Assembly (NCBI RefSeq): GCF_018324685.1
Contig: NZ_AP023354.1
Coordinates: 1,178,001 to 1,242,000 of the forward strand
DNA: 64,000 nt
Direction: 5' to 3'
Source of the DNA: Actinocatenispora sera
GTDB lineage: Bacteria; Actinomycetota; Actinomycetes; Mycobacteriales; Micromonosporaceae
A model generated the notes under the pieces. The model was not told the DNA's origin, ran no database searches, and saw nothing but the letters and a program-made list of their open reading frames with translations. Within the stretch, counting starts at the first letter, position 1; each line of letters opens with the position of its first letter. Shown here one piece after another: positions 26,003 to 34,593 of this stretch. The position numbers and the translations under genes were made by a program.

Positions 26003-27553
26003 TCAGACCACCTGGAAGTTGGCCATCATGGCCATGTCCTCGTGCTCCAGGTTGTGGCAGTGCAGCATGTACCGGCCCCGGAAGCCGGTGAAGCGCACCA
26101 GCACCTCGACCACCTCGTACGGGCGGAGGTCGACGACGTCCTTCCACCCGTGGTCGTTGGCGCCGGGCGAACGGCCGTCCCGGGTCAGTACCTGGAAGTG
26201 CGCCAGGTGGGTGTGCACCGGATGATGGAAGTCGCTGGTGAAGCGCCACAGCTCGACCGAGTTGAGGGCTGGCCGGGCGAGCACCGTCGACGGGCTGAAG
26301 AACTGCTTGTTGATGGTCCAGCCCTTGCCGCTGAGGCGGAAGTCGAACTGCCGGGTCACCCTGGCCTGCGACCGCTTCAGTGTCTCCACATCGGACAGTC
26401 GAGCCGGTACGTGCGAGTCGTCGCTGGCCCGGTTGCCGATCCGGAACCGCATCACCTGCCCGGTGGCGCCGCTGCCCAGCCGGTTCACCAGCGTCACCGT
26501 GCTGCCCGGCCGGTACGCGGAGAAGTCGACGACCACGTCGAACCGCTCCGCCGGCGCCAGCACGATGCTGGACTGCGTGCGCGGCCGGGCCAGCAGCCCC
26601 TGGTCGCTGCCGACCTGCACCAGGTGGCGGCCGTCGTCCAGGGCCAGCTGGTAGCGCCGGGCGTTGGAGGCGTTGAGGATCCGGAACCGGTAGCGCACCG
26701 GCGCGACCTCGAGCTCCGGCCACGGCGCACCGTTGACCAGGATCACGTCGCCCTGCACGCCCTGCATGTACTTCTTCTGCACGCCGGGCGTCATGGTCAG
26801 CGACGGGTCGATCGACGGGTAGGCGAACGAGCCGTCCGCGGTGAACGCCCGGTCGCAGATCAGCAGCGGGATGTCGCGCTCGCCCTTGGGCAGCGGCAGC
26901 GCGTCGTCCTCGTCGTCGCGCACCACGAACATGCCGGCCAGCCCGCGCCACACCTGCGGCGCGGAGAAGTCCATCCGGTGGTCGTGGTACCACAGCGTCG
27001 CGGCCCGCTGCCCCAGCGGGTAGCGGTACTCCTTGGTGCCCTTGTGCAGCGTCCAGTCCTGCGGCCGCACCGTCATCGGCATGTCGCCCGAGTGCCGCAT
27101 GTGCGTGTCGAAGCTGTCGCCGACCGGCACCACCAGATCGGTCGGGTACCCGTCCGAGTCCGGCGGCGTGACCCCGCCGTGCAGGTGCGTCGACGTCGGC
27201 TGCGGCAGCTCGTTGCGTACCTTCACCCGCAGCTCGTGCCCGGCGCGCGCCTCGAACGTCGGCCCCGGGAACGTCCCGTCGAAGCCCCACACCTTCGTCG
27301 TCTTCCCGGGCAGGATCTCGGCACTGCCGATCTTCTGCGTCACCTCGTACTCGTCCACGCCGTGCACCGTGCGGGCCGGCTTCTTCACCGCCGGGATCGG
27401 CAGCGGCACCCGGAACCGCGGCGGGAGCGGCGCGGACGACGGCAGTACGATGCCGGCGGTCTCGGTGGTGTCGCCGCAGCCGGCGAGCGTCCCGCCGGCC
27501 GCCACCGCGGCGCCGGCCGCGCCGAACAGTCCCAGTACCCGGCGGCGGTTCAT
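26003..27553 (-). CDS. Multicopper oxidase (CotA/CueO-like), Tat lipoprotein
   Basis: 516 residues. Extracytoplasmic copper oxidase. The four copper-ligand segments are complete: THLHGG, WYHDHRMD, HPVHTHLAHF and HCHNLEHEDM (axial Met included). The signal has the twin-arginine motif NRRRVLG and a lipobox TLAGC, so it should be exported folded and lipid-anchored. Start at 27553 has GGAGGA upstream and overlaps the stop of the preceding membrane protein (ATGA). Last gene of a three-gene coupled operon under a CsoR-like operator; copper detoxification or metal oxidation is the likely role. Confidence 0.93.
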   Translation of the reverse strand: MNRRRVLGLFGAAGAAVAAGGTLAGCGDTTETAGIVLPSSAPLPPRFRVPLPIPAVKKPARTVHGVDEYEVTQKIGSAEILPGKTTKVWGFDGTFPGPTFEARAGHELRVKVRNELPQPTSTHLHGGVTPPDSDGYPTDLVVPVGDSFDTHMRHSGDMPMTVRPQDWTLHKGTKEYRYPLGQRAATLWYHDHRMDFSAPQVWRGLAGMFVVRDDEDDALPLPKGERDIPLLICDRAFTADGSFAYPSIDPSLTMTPGVQKKYMQGVQGDVILVNGAPWPELEVAPVRYRFRILNASNARRYQLALDDGRHLVQVGSDQGLLARPRTQSSIVLAPAERFDVVVDFSAYRPGSTVTLVNRLGSGATGQVMRFRIGNRASDDSHVPARLSDVETLKRSQARVTRQFDFRLSGKGWTINKQFFSPSTVLARPALNSVELWRFTSDFHHPVHTHLAHFQVLTRDGRSPGANDHGWKDVVDLRPYEVVEVLVRFTGFRGRYMLHCHNLEHEDMAMMANFQVV

Positions 27554-27948
27554 GGCTTCCTCCGTGCGAATGCGCGCGCCGTGAATCCCAGCGCCATACC
27601 GAACAACAGGACGCCGAGCGGGAGATGGACGGCGAGCAGGTGGGTGAATCCGAGCGCCATCTGCGCACCGACCAGTACCAGCATCGCGACGGCGTGCGGG
27701 ATCAGCGCCGCGGAACCGCGCCCGGGCCAGCGCAGCAGCACCGCCGCGACGACGTCGAGCGCGACCAGCAGCGCGGCGACCCCCGCGCCGATGTCGTGCA
27801 GCGTCAGGTAGCTGACCCGGCCGGTGGTGAACAGTCCGGCGACGGTGGGCTGCCACAGCATCGCGGCCATGGTCAGTACCGCCAACACCCGCAGCAGCAG
27901 GACGAACGGCGTGCGTACCGCCGGTGCGGTCGACTCGACGGTGGTCAT
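27550..27948 (-). CDS. Four-helix membrane protein, paralogue of the upstream gene
   Basis: 132 residues with four transmembrane helices. Clearly homologous to the product of 27945-28388: both share the first-helix pattern LWQPxxAG, a His in the second helix region (LHDIGAG here) and the block QMA-G-T-LLAVHLPLG before the fourth helix. The two conserved histidines in helices could bind heme or copper. Start overlaps the upstream stop and its stop overlaps the oxidase start, so all three are translated as a unit. Family not recognised. Confidence 0.8.
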   Translation of the reverse strand: MTTVESTAPAVRTPFVLLLRVLAVLTMAAMLWQPTVAGLFTTGRVSYLTLHDIGAGVAALLVALDVVAAVLLRWPGRGSAALIPHAVAMLVLVGAQMALGFTHLLAVHLPLGVLLFGMALGFTARAFARRKP

Positions 27949-28388
27949 CGCGCCACCGCCGTCGCCGTGCGGGAACCCCGGCGCTCGCCGGCCCGCCTCG
28001 TCCAGGACCACCAGGCGAACGCCATACCGACGCCGAACAGCGCGGTGCCCAGCGGCAGGTGCACCGCGAGCAGCCGGGTACCGCCGAACGCCATCTGCGC
28101 GACCACCAGCACCAGCAGCAGCGCGGACGCCGCCAGCGGCCACCAGGTACCGCCACCGACCAGCAGCAGCAGTCCGGCCAGGATCATCGGCAGGGTCAGG
28201 AACGCCGCGAGCGCCGCGCCGACGGAGTGCCAGGTCATCATGCCCGGCTGGCCGGAGATGTAGGTACCGGCCGAGATCGGTTGCCACAGCAGGGTCGCGG
28301 CGAACAGCGTCGTCACGATCCGCAGGAACACCACGAACACCGGTGACACCCGGCGCGGTGGTGGGTCAGATGGATTCACGTTCGCCAT
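27945..28388 (-). CDS. Four-helix membrane protein, first gene of the copper-oxidase operon
   Basis: 147 residues, four transmembrane helices: VFVVFLRIVTTLFAATLL, MTWHSVGAALAAFLTL, WPLAASALLLVLVVAQ and VHLPLGTALFGVGMAFAWW. Paralogue of the next gene with the same conserved His positions (WHSVGA, AVHLPLG). The ATG at 28388 lies about 50 bp from the CsoR-like palindrome. The role may be electron or copper transfer for the oxidase; this is inference from operon structure only. Confidence 0.78.
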   Translation of the reverse strand: MANVNPSDPPPRRVSPVFVVFLRIVTTLFAATLLWQPISAGTYISGQPGMMTWHSVGAALAAFLTLPMILAGLLLLVGGGTWWPLAASALLLVLVVAQMAFGGTRLLAVHLPLGTALFGVGMAFAWWSWTRRAGERRGSRTATAVAR

Positions 28389-28436
28389 CCTGCCGGCGCG
28401 GTGTTCCGGTGTCTTCGTGCCAGCGGAGAACCCCGG

Positions 28437-28480
28437 CATACCTCGGGGGAGGTAGGGGTGGCCGCCCCGATACCCCACCC
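28437..28480. promoter_or_regulatory. CsoR-like copper operator
   Basis: ATACCTC-GGGG-GAGGTA (palindromic arms 28439-28444 and 28449-28454) followed by GGGG and, further on, CCCCGATACCCC (28465-28476). Two TACC/GGTA half-site pairs flanking G-runs match the form of CsoR operators. It overlaps the expected promoter of the minus-strand oxidase operon (TATGCC on the minus strand inside the palindrome). No csoR gene is in the window. Confidence 0.5.
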
Positions 28481-28541
28481 GATGTACCGTTCGGCGGCGC
28501 GCCGGCCGGCCGCCGGTGCCGGCGCGGCCCCGGCGAGCCGT

Positions 28542-28547
28542 TAGGGT
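28542..28547 (+). promoter_or_regulatory. -10 box for a leaderless transcript
   Basis: TAGGGT seven bases before the GTG start of the MFS gene, and no ribosome-binding site. Confidence 0.55.
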
Positions 28548-28554
28548 CGCAGGC

Positions 28555-29877
28555 GTGCCGAGTGAGCGGAACCTGCGCGTCCTGTTGGCCGGTCGGCGGT
28601 TCCGGCGGCTCCTGGTCGCCCGGCTGACCAGCCAGTTCTCCGACGGCCTGTTCTCCGGCGCGCTGGCCGGCAGCATCCTGTTCAATCCCAACCAGCACAC
28701 CGACCCGGTGGCGATCGCGACCGGATTCGCCGTACTGCTGCTGCCGTACTCGATCCTCGGCCCGTTCGTCGGGGTCTTCCTGGACCGGTGGCTGCGCCGC
28801 AACGTGATCAGCTACGCGAACGTGCTGCGCTGCGCGCTGGCGCTGCCGGCCGCGGCGCTGCTGTTCACCGGGCACCCGAATGCGTTGTTCATCCTGTTCG
28901 CGCTGTTGGTGATCGGGATCAACCGGTTCATCCTCGCGGGCCACTCGGCGGCGATGCCGCACGTCGTCGACGGCCCGCGGCTGATCACCGCGAACGCCGT
29001 GTCGCCGACCCTCGGTACGGTCTGCAACTCGCTCGCGCTCGGCGTCTCGGCGCTCGTGCAGGTGCTCGTCGGCGGTGGCACCGCCGGGTACGGGCTGCTC
29101 GCCGCCGCGGCCGCGGCCGGCTACCTGGTCGCCGGCGTGCTCGCCGGGTTGTACTTCCACGGCCGGGAACTCGGCCCGGACGCCTCGGCGCCGGTCGGCG
29201 GTTCCATCCCGGCCGAGCTGTACGCGGTGCTGCGCGGCATGATCGCCGGCGCCCGGCACCTGGTCGGCCACGCCGACTCCACCGCCGTGCTGACCGCGCA
29301 GTCCGCCTACCGCATCCTGTACGGGGTGCTCACGGTCGCCGCACTCCTGTTGTACCGCAACTACTTCCCGACCGCCGGCGGAGACCTTCCCGCGCCGGGC
29401 GACTACGCGCAGTCGGTCGTCGGGCTGGCCGCGGTGGTGATCGCCGGCGGCGCCGGCTCGTTCCTCGGCGCGGCGATCACGCCGCCCGCGGCCCGCCGCT
29501 TCGGCGACCGCAACTGGGTCACCCTGCTGCTGGCCGGCGCCGGGCTGGTGGTCGTGGTGCTCGGCTCGCCGTTCCAGCAGGTGCTGCTGGTGATCGCGGT
29601 CTTCGCGATCAACATCGCCTCCCAGGGCACCAAGATCGTGGTGGACACGACGCTGCAGGCCGAGAGCGCCGACGAGTTCCGCGGCCGGGTGTTCAGCGTC
29701 AACGACACCACCTACAACATCTGCTACGTGCTGGGGCTGTTCCTCGGCGCGGTGCTGCTGCCGCCGGACGGCCACTCGCTGACCGCGGTACTCGTCGTCG
29801 GGGTCGGCTACGCGGTCGTCGGCTTCGGCCACCGCCTGGTGGCGCGGCTCTATCCTGTCCACAGTGGAGTGTCATGA
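28555..29877 (+). CDS. Major facilitator superfamily transporter
   Basis: 440 residues, about 10-12 transmembrane helices. MFS-3/enterobactin-exporter-like pattern: RRFRRLLVARLTSQFSDGLF at the start, GPFVGVFLDRWLRRN (motif A-like loop 2-3) and EFRGRVFSVNDTTYNICYVLG in the C-half. Probable drug or metabolite exporter; substrate unknown. The GTG at 28555 is chosen because TAGGGT sits seven bases upstream, which means a leaderless start. Divergent from the copper-oxidase operon, so it could share its regulation. Confidence 0.82.
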   Translation: MPSERNLRVLLAGRRFRRLLVARLTSQFSDGLFSGALAGSILFNPNQHTDPVAIATGFAVLLLPYSILGPFVGVFLDRWLRRNVISYANVLRCALALPAAALLFTGHPNALFILFALLVIGINRFILAGHSAAMPHVVDGPRLITANAVSPTLGTVCNSLALGVSALVQVLVGGGTAGYGLLAAAAAAGYLVAGVLAGLYFHGRELGPDASAPVGGSIPAELYAVLRGMIAGARHLVGHADSTAVLTAQSAYRILYGVLTVAALLLYRNYFPTAGGDLPAPGDYAQSVVGLAAVVIAGGAGSFLGAAITPPAARRFGDRNWVTLLLAGAGLVVVVLGSPFQQVLLVIAVFAINIASQGTKIVVDTTLQAESADEFRGRVFSVNDTTYNICYVLGLFLGAVLLPPDGHSLTAVLVVGVGYAVVGFGHRLVARLYPVHSGVS

Positions 29878-29914
29878 GCCGGCGGCGAGTGCGTTCCGGC
29901 GAAGGAGGCAAACC

Positions 29915-30565
29915 GTGGGTTTCGTCGAGCTGTCCCACCCGATCACCGACGGCATGGTCACCTACCCGGGGCTGCCGGGCCCGGTGATCCGGGAACACAC
30001 CAGCCGCGCGGCGAGCACGGCGAACCTCGCCGAGGGCGTGTCGTTCGCCATCCACGCCATCGACCTCGTGGCGAACACCGGCACGTACCTGGATACGCCG
30101 TACCACTACCACGCGGACGGCGCCGACCTCGCCGCGCTGGCACCGGAACGGCTCGTCGACGTGCCGATCACGGTGATCCGCGCGGTCGACGTCCCGAGCG
30201 TCGGGGCCGCCCTGCTCGGCGACCCGGGCCGGCTGTGGGGACAGGCGGTGCTGATCGAGACCGGCTGGTCCCGGCACTGGGGCACGCCCGCCTACCTGAC
30301 CGGAAGCCCCTACCTGACCGGCGAAGCGGCGCGGGTACTCATCGACGCGAACGTCGCGCTGGTCGGTGTCGACGCGCTCAACGTCGACGACGTCACCGAC
30401 CGGGCCCGACCCGTCCACAATGGACTGCTGGGGGCCGGCATCCCGATCGTCGAGCACCTCACCAACCTCGCCGCGCTGCCGGACCACGGAGCCCGGCTCA
30501 CCGCCGTACCCCCGCCGGTGCACGGCATGGGCACGTTCCCCATCCGCGCCCTCGCCCGCCTCTGA
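29915..30565 (+). CDS. Cyclase-family metal-dependent hydrolase (kynurenine formamidase-like)
   Basis: 216 residues. Starts VGFVELSHPITDGMVTYPG, the usual opening of the family. The HxGTHxDxPxH metal motif of KynB appears as NTGTYLDTPYHYH, with the first two His replaced by Asn and Tyr; this variant belongs to a related subfamily whose substrate is unclear. The later segment GVDALNVDDVTDRARPVHNGLL is also conserved in form. GTG start with AAGGAGG at 29902-29908. It follows the MFS gene by 37 nt and probably shares its transcript. Confidence 0.8.
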   Translation: MGFVELSHPITDGMVTYPGLPGPVIREHTSRAASTANLAEGVSFAIHAIDLVANTGTYLDTPYHYHADGADLAALAPERLVDVPITVIRAVDVPSVGAALLGDPGRLWGQAVLIETGWSRHWGTPAYLTGSPYLTGEAARVLIDANVALVGVDALNVDDVTDRARPVHNGLLGAGIPIVEHLTNLAALPDHGARLTAVPPPVHGMGTFPIRALARL

Positions 30566-30583
30566 CCGCCATCCCCGCTGGGC

Positions 30584-31057
30584 TCAGTCGACGTCCGCCG
30601 GTGGTACCGCCGGGCGCACCTCGGGGCCGACCGGCGCGGCGACGACTGGGCCGCCGGGGCCGGTGGACGCCACCGGAGCCGGCCGGTCCGCGGGCGTCGG
30701 TGGGCCCACCGGAAGGTGGCTGGGTCGCCGTCGGGGAAACAGGGAGAGCAGGAGCAGCACCCAGCCGAGCACCGTCAGCGCGGTGTGCAGCAACCCCAGC
30801 GTGCCGAAGTAGACGACGAGGCCGGGGGCGTCCCAGTCGCGGTCAAGAACCAGCTGCGGCGCGCCGGTCAGCACGGCGACGTGCCCGAAGATCAGCAGCG
30901 AGTCGATCGCCAACACGACAAGCGCGCACCGCACGAGCTTCCGGGCCGCGACGAGTCGGGTACGCAACGCCACCGTCAGCACCAGGCCCACGACGGTCAC
31001 GACGACCGTCGCCCCGGACGGCAGCACCGCGACCGCGATCGAGATCAGGTCGAGCAT
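30584..31057 (-). CDS. Small membrane protein with proline-rich tail (third of a tandem set)
   Basis: 157 residues, no recognised family. Four hydrophobic helices (SGATVVVTVVGLVLTVAL, ALVVLAIDSLLIFGHVAVL, VVYFGTLGLLHTALTVLGWV, LLLLSLF) then a ~45-residue cytoplasmic tail rich in Pro and Ala. The start at 31057 has AGAAGAGG five bases upstream. Same topology, size and orientation as the two genes upstream of it (31187-31798 and 32055-32663), with a similar GWV-LLL-F-RRR junction after the last helix; likely paralogues. Confidence 0.65.
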   Translation of the reverse strand: MLDLISIAVAVLPSGATVVVTVVGLVLTVALRTRLVAARKLVRCALVVLAIDSLLIFGHVAVLTGAPQLVLDRDWDAPGLVVYFGTLGLLHTALTVLGWVLLLLSLFPRRRPSHLPVGPPTPADRPAPVASTGPGGPVVAAPVGPEVRPAVPPADVD

Positions 31058-31186
31058 CGCGCCTCTTCTCCCGGGCACCGCGGAGCCGCGTTACGCGACG
31101 TGGGCAGGGGCCGAGGCTACTGGGCGTGGACGGGCAGGGACGCCCTGCAGTGCGAACCGGATGAGTGCGACATTCTCATCGTCGGG

Positions 31187-31798
31187 TCAGTACGGGGAGG
31201 GGCCGCCGGGGGCCGTCCAACCGCCCGGTTGGTGCTCACCCGGTGAGGCCGCGGGCGGCTCGGCGGCACCGAACTGCGGTTGGGCCGCACCGGGCTGCTG
31301 GCCCGCGCCGGACTGCGGCGCGGCCGCACCGGCCTGCTGGCCCGCGCCGAACTGGGGTGTGGTGGCAGCGGACGGCTGCCCCGGGAGCGGTGCGGTCGCG
31401 CCGTACTGGGCGGCGCCGGCCACCGGGGACCGGTTCCAGGCCGGGGTGGCCGGCTTCGTCGCGGTGTCCCGGCGGCGGAAGATCGCGATCAGCAGAACCA
31501 CCCAGCCGGCCGTCGAAATCAGCATGTGCACCGCATTGACCACGCCGAAGGCCAGGCCCAGGCTGCTGTAGCTCCAGTGGTTCTCGAGCATGACCCTGGG
31601 GCCGAACACGCTGAGGATCAGTTGCCCGAGGCCGACCAGCGCCGCGATCAGCAGCACGACGAACGCGATCAGCATCGCCCCGGACGAGGCGCCGAGGCGG
31701 CGGCGGTTCGTGATGGACAGCGCCAGCCCGATGCCGGCGACCACCACGCCGGGCAGGCTGATCGCGATGTCGATGAGCAGGGTGACGAATCCGGACAT
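31187..31798 (-). CDS. Small membrane protein with Gln/Pro/Ala-rich tail ending GPSPY
   Basis: 203 residues. Four transmembrane helices (LPGVVVAGIGLALSI, MLIAFVVLLIAALVGLGQLIL, LGLAFGVVNAVHML, TAGWVVLLIAIF) followed by RRRD and a ~90-residue low-complexity tail with repeated PQFGAGQQ-GAA units, ending GGWTAPGGPSPY. GGAGAGGA precedes the ATG at 31798. Shares topology and the C-terminal GPSPY with the next upstream gene. No known domain; the tail may be a phase-separating or partner-docking region. Confidence 0.7.
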   Translation of the reverse strand: MSGFVTLLIDIAISLPGVVVAGIGLALSITNRRRLGASSGAMLIAFVVLLIAALVGLGQLILSVFGPRVMLENHWSYSSLGLAFGVVNAVHMLISTAGWVVLLIAIFRRRDTATKPATPAWNRSPVAGAAQYGATAPLPGQPSAATTPQFGAGQQAGAAAPQSGAGQQPGAAQPQFGAAEPPAASPGEHQPGGWTAPGGPSPY

Positions 31799-32054
31799 CG
31801 GCGGGTCCTCTCCGGGCGGCTGGGAAGGGCGACGCGGCTGACCGGACGGCCCGCGCGAGGACCTGACGGTAGCGGTACGAGACCACCCACCGAGCCGGGG
31901 AGCGATGCCGACCGGCACCTCGCAGCGGCAATCGGCAGCCCGGACGGGTCGGGCCCGGCCCGACGAGGCACCGTCTCCGAACCGCGCTCGGGGCGGAAGC
32001 CCGGATCAGTCGGGAGCCCGAATCAGTCCGAAGCCCGATCAGACGGGAGCCCGG

Positions 32055-32663
32055 TCAGTACGGCGAGGGGCCGGCGCCCGGCTGGCCCCACTGCGGCGTG
32101 CCGGTGCCGCCGCCGGCCGGCCCACCCGCGCCCGCCTGTGGCTGACCGAACCCGGGCTGCGGCTGACCCGGTACGGGCTGGCCGAACCCGGGCGCGGGCT
32201 GAGCGGCCGGCTGGCCCGAGACCGGCCGGGCATTGCCGGGATTGGCGGGCGCCGCGGCGGCCGGCGGTTGCCCGCCGAGCGCGGCGCCGGCGGCGGGCTG
32301 GGTCGGCCAGCCGGCCTGCGCCGGGCCGCCCGACGCGGGGGTGGGCTTCGCCGGCTCCGGCTTCGGCTTGATGAACAGCGCCACCAGGATCAGCGCCCAG
32401 GCCGCGAGCAGCACGATGTCGGCGGCGCCGTTGAGTACCCTGCTGACCATCAGGACGGTGTCCGGGTTGTGGCTGGCGAACCAGGTCAGGTAGACGAGGT
32501 CGACGATGCCGATGCCGACCGCGACGAGCATCGCCAGGAACCCGAACAGCGCGTACAGCGAGCCGCGGCGCTTGATCATGATCAGCGACAGCACGAGGCC
32601 CACGACCGCGGCGAGGATGTCCGGCCCGTACGCCAGGACGAGGCTCACGATGAAGTTCAGCAC
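32055..32663 (-). CDS. Small membrane protein with Gln/Pro/Gly-rich tail ending GPSPY
   Basis: 202 residues. Four transmembrane helices (ILAAVVGLVLSLIMI, LYALFGFLAMLVAVGIGIVDLVYL, VLNGAADIVLLAAWALILVALF) then KPKPEPAKP and a ~105-residue Pro/Gln/Gly/Ala tail with repeated GFGQPxPGQPQPGFGQP, ending GAGPSPY. GTG start at 32663 with GAAGGGAG upstream; in-frame upstream codons are not supported. First gene of the tandem trio. Confidence 0.7.
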   Translation of the reverse strand: MLNFIVSLVLAYGPDILAAVVGLVLSLIMIKRRGSLYALFGFLAMLVAVGIGIVDLVYLTWFASHNPDTVLMVSRVLNGAADIVLLAAWALILVALFIKPKPEPAKPTPASGGPAQAGWPTQPAAGAALGGQPPAAAAPANPGNARPVSGQPAAQPAPGFGQPVPGQPQPGFGQPQAGAGGPAGGGTGTPQWGQPGAGPSPY

Positions 32664-32818
32664 CTTCGGGCTCCCTTCGATGGCGTGCGGCACCGTTCGG
32701 CTCGGCCGCCGCCGGGCCGGCAGGATTCCTGCGATCATGCCGGGGCGAATCCGACAGGGCAATCACGACCCAATGTCGCGCACGCACAGCGGGCATCCCG
32801 TTACGGAACGGTCGCTCG

Positions 32819-34303
32819 TTACGCGATGATGCCCTGGTCGCGCGCCCAGCGGAACAGCTCGGCCTCCGCCTCGTCCGGCGGTAGCGGGCCGCGTTCCAGC
32901 CGCAGCTCCTTCAGGTACTTCCAGGCGGCGCCGACCGCCGGACCCGGCGGGATGTCGAGCAGCTTCATGATCGCGTTGCCGTCCAGGTCGGGCCGTACCC
33001 GGGCGAGGTCCTCCTCGGCCTGGATGCGGTCGATCCGATCCTCCAGCGCCTGGTAGTCGCGGGCCAGCCCGGCGGCCTTCCGCCGGTTCCGGGTGGTGCA
33101 GTCGGACCGCACCAGCTTGTGCAGCCGGGGCAGCAGCTCGGCGGCGTCCGTGACGTAGCGGCGGACCGCCGAGTCGGTCCACTCGCCCCGCCCGTAGCCG
33201 TAGAACCTCAGGTGCAGCGCGACCAGCCGGGACACCTGGGTGATGGTGTCCTTGGAGAACTTGAGGGCCTTCATCCGGTGCCGGGTCATCCGCGCCCCGA
33301 CCACCTCGTGGTGGTGGAACGAGACGCCGCCGTCGGCACCGATCGCCTTGGTCGCGGGCTTGCCGATGTCGTGCATCAGCGCGGCCATCCGCAGGATGAA
33401 GTCCGGACCGTCCGGCCCCTCCAGCCGTACCGCGTTGTTCACCACGGTGAGCGTGTGCTCGTAGACGTCCTTGTGCTGGGCGTGCTCGTCGATCTGCATC
33501 CGCAACGCCGGCAGCTCGGGCAGGAAGACCTCGGCCAGCCCGGTGTCGACCAGCAGCCGCAACCCGGCCACCGGGTCGGCGCCGATCAGCAGCTTGGTCA
33601 GCTCGTCCCGGATCCGTTCGGCGGTGATCCGGCCGAGGTCGGCGGCCATTTCGACGATCGCCTGCCGTACCGCCGGGTCGACGTCGAACCGCAGCTGCGC
33701 GGCGAACCGCGCCGCCCGCAGCATCCGCAGCGGGTCGTCGGCGAACGAGTCGGCCGGCGCGCCGGGCGTGCGCAGCGTCTTGCCGGCCAGGTCGACGAGC
33801 CCACCGTACGGGTCGACGAACTCGTGTCCGGGCACCGAGAACGCCATCGCGTTGACGGTGAAGTCGCGCCGGGCCAGGTCGTCGTCGAGGTTGGTGCCGT
33901 ACCGCACGATCGGGTTGCGGCTGACCCGGTCGTACGCCTCGGCCCGGTAGGTGGTGATCTCGATCCGCAGGCCCCGGCGCTGCGCGCCGATGGTGCCGAA
34001 CGCGATCCCGGTCGTCCAGGTCGCCTCGGCCCAGCCGGTCAGCAGCTCCAGCGTCTGCTCCGGGTGGGCGCTGGTGGCGAAGTCGAGGTCCTGCTCGCGC
34101 GCGTCGGCCGGGTCGACGCCGGCCGACAGCAGGGCGCCCGGGCGGCGCAGCAACGCGTCCCGGACCGAGCCGCCGACCAGGTAGAGCTCGTGCCCGGCGG
34201 CGGCGAACCGCTGCCCCAGTTCGTCCGCGACCGGCGGCACGGTGATCAGCTCGGCCGCGGCCCGGCGCTGCTGCTCGGACGGCTCCCGGCGAGAAATGCT
34301 CAT
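32819..34303 (-). CDS. pcnA: CCA tRNA nucleotidyltransferase
   Basis: 494 residues. Class II nucleotidyltransferase that adds or repairs the 3' CCA of tRNA. Motifs: LVGGSVRDALL (G loop), EQDLDFATS (catalytic Asp pair), LARRDFTVNAMAF, DDPLRMLRAARFAAQLRF, and a C-terminal HD domain (MAALMHDIGKP, HHHEVVGARM). The start MSISRREPSEQQ at 34303 is supported by GGAG upstream; the longer in-frame reading has no family support. Conserved neighbour of the NUDIX and murJ genes, from which it is divergently transcribed. Confidence 0.95.
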   Translation of the reverse strand: MSISRREPSEQQRRAAAELITVPPVADELGQRFAAAGHELYLVGGSVRDALLRRPGALLSAGVDPADAREQDLDFATSAHPEQTLELLTGWAEATWTTGIAFGTIGAQRRGLRIEITTYRAEAYDRVSRNPIVRYGTNLDDDLARRDFTVNAMAFSVPGHEFVDPYGGLVDLAGKTLRTPGAPADSFADDPLRMLRAARFAAQLRFDVDPAVRQAIVEMAADLGRITAERIRDELTKLLIGADPVAGLRLLVDTGLAEVFLPELPALRMQIDEHAQHKDVYEHTLTVVNNAVRLEGPDGPDFILRMAALMHDIGKPATKAIGADGGVSFHHHEVVGARMTRHRMKALKFSKDTITQVSRLVALHLRFYGYGRGEWTDSAVRRYVTDAAELLPRLHKLVRSDCTTRNRRKAAGLARDYQALEDRIDRIQAEEDLARVRPDLDGNAIMKLLDIPPGPAVGAAWKYLKELRLERGPLPPDEAEAELFRWARDQGIIA

Positions 34304-34581
34304 GCCCGCGCTCCGCTGCGCCGCGCCCTCGGCACGGTCACGCCACCCTCGTGGTTCGCCTGCTCGCCGGCGGCGCTCGGGCCGAGCGAGCAGGTACGGA
34401 CGGCGGGGCACCGGTCGGCGGTGCGGATCGGGATGCGGCGGCAGCGGCCGCCCGGGTGCATGCTCATGGCCCGGCCAGCGTACCGAGCCGGGTGGTGAGC
34501 CCGACGGGTCGGTGCGCGCGCCCGTCTGCGGGCCATACGCCGCCACGTCCGTTCCCGTCAACCGGTCGCGGAAGCGGGCGC

Positions 34582-34587
34582 TAGGGT
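34582..34587 (+). promoter_or_regulatory. -10 box for a leaderless transcript
   Basis: TAGGGT six bases before the ATG of the NUDIX gene. Confidence 0.6.
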
Positions 34588-34593
34588 CGTGTC

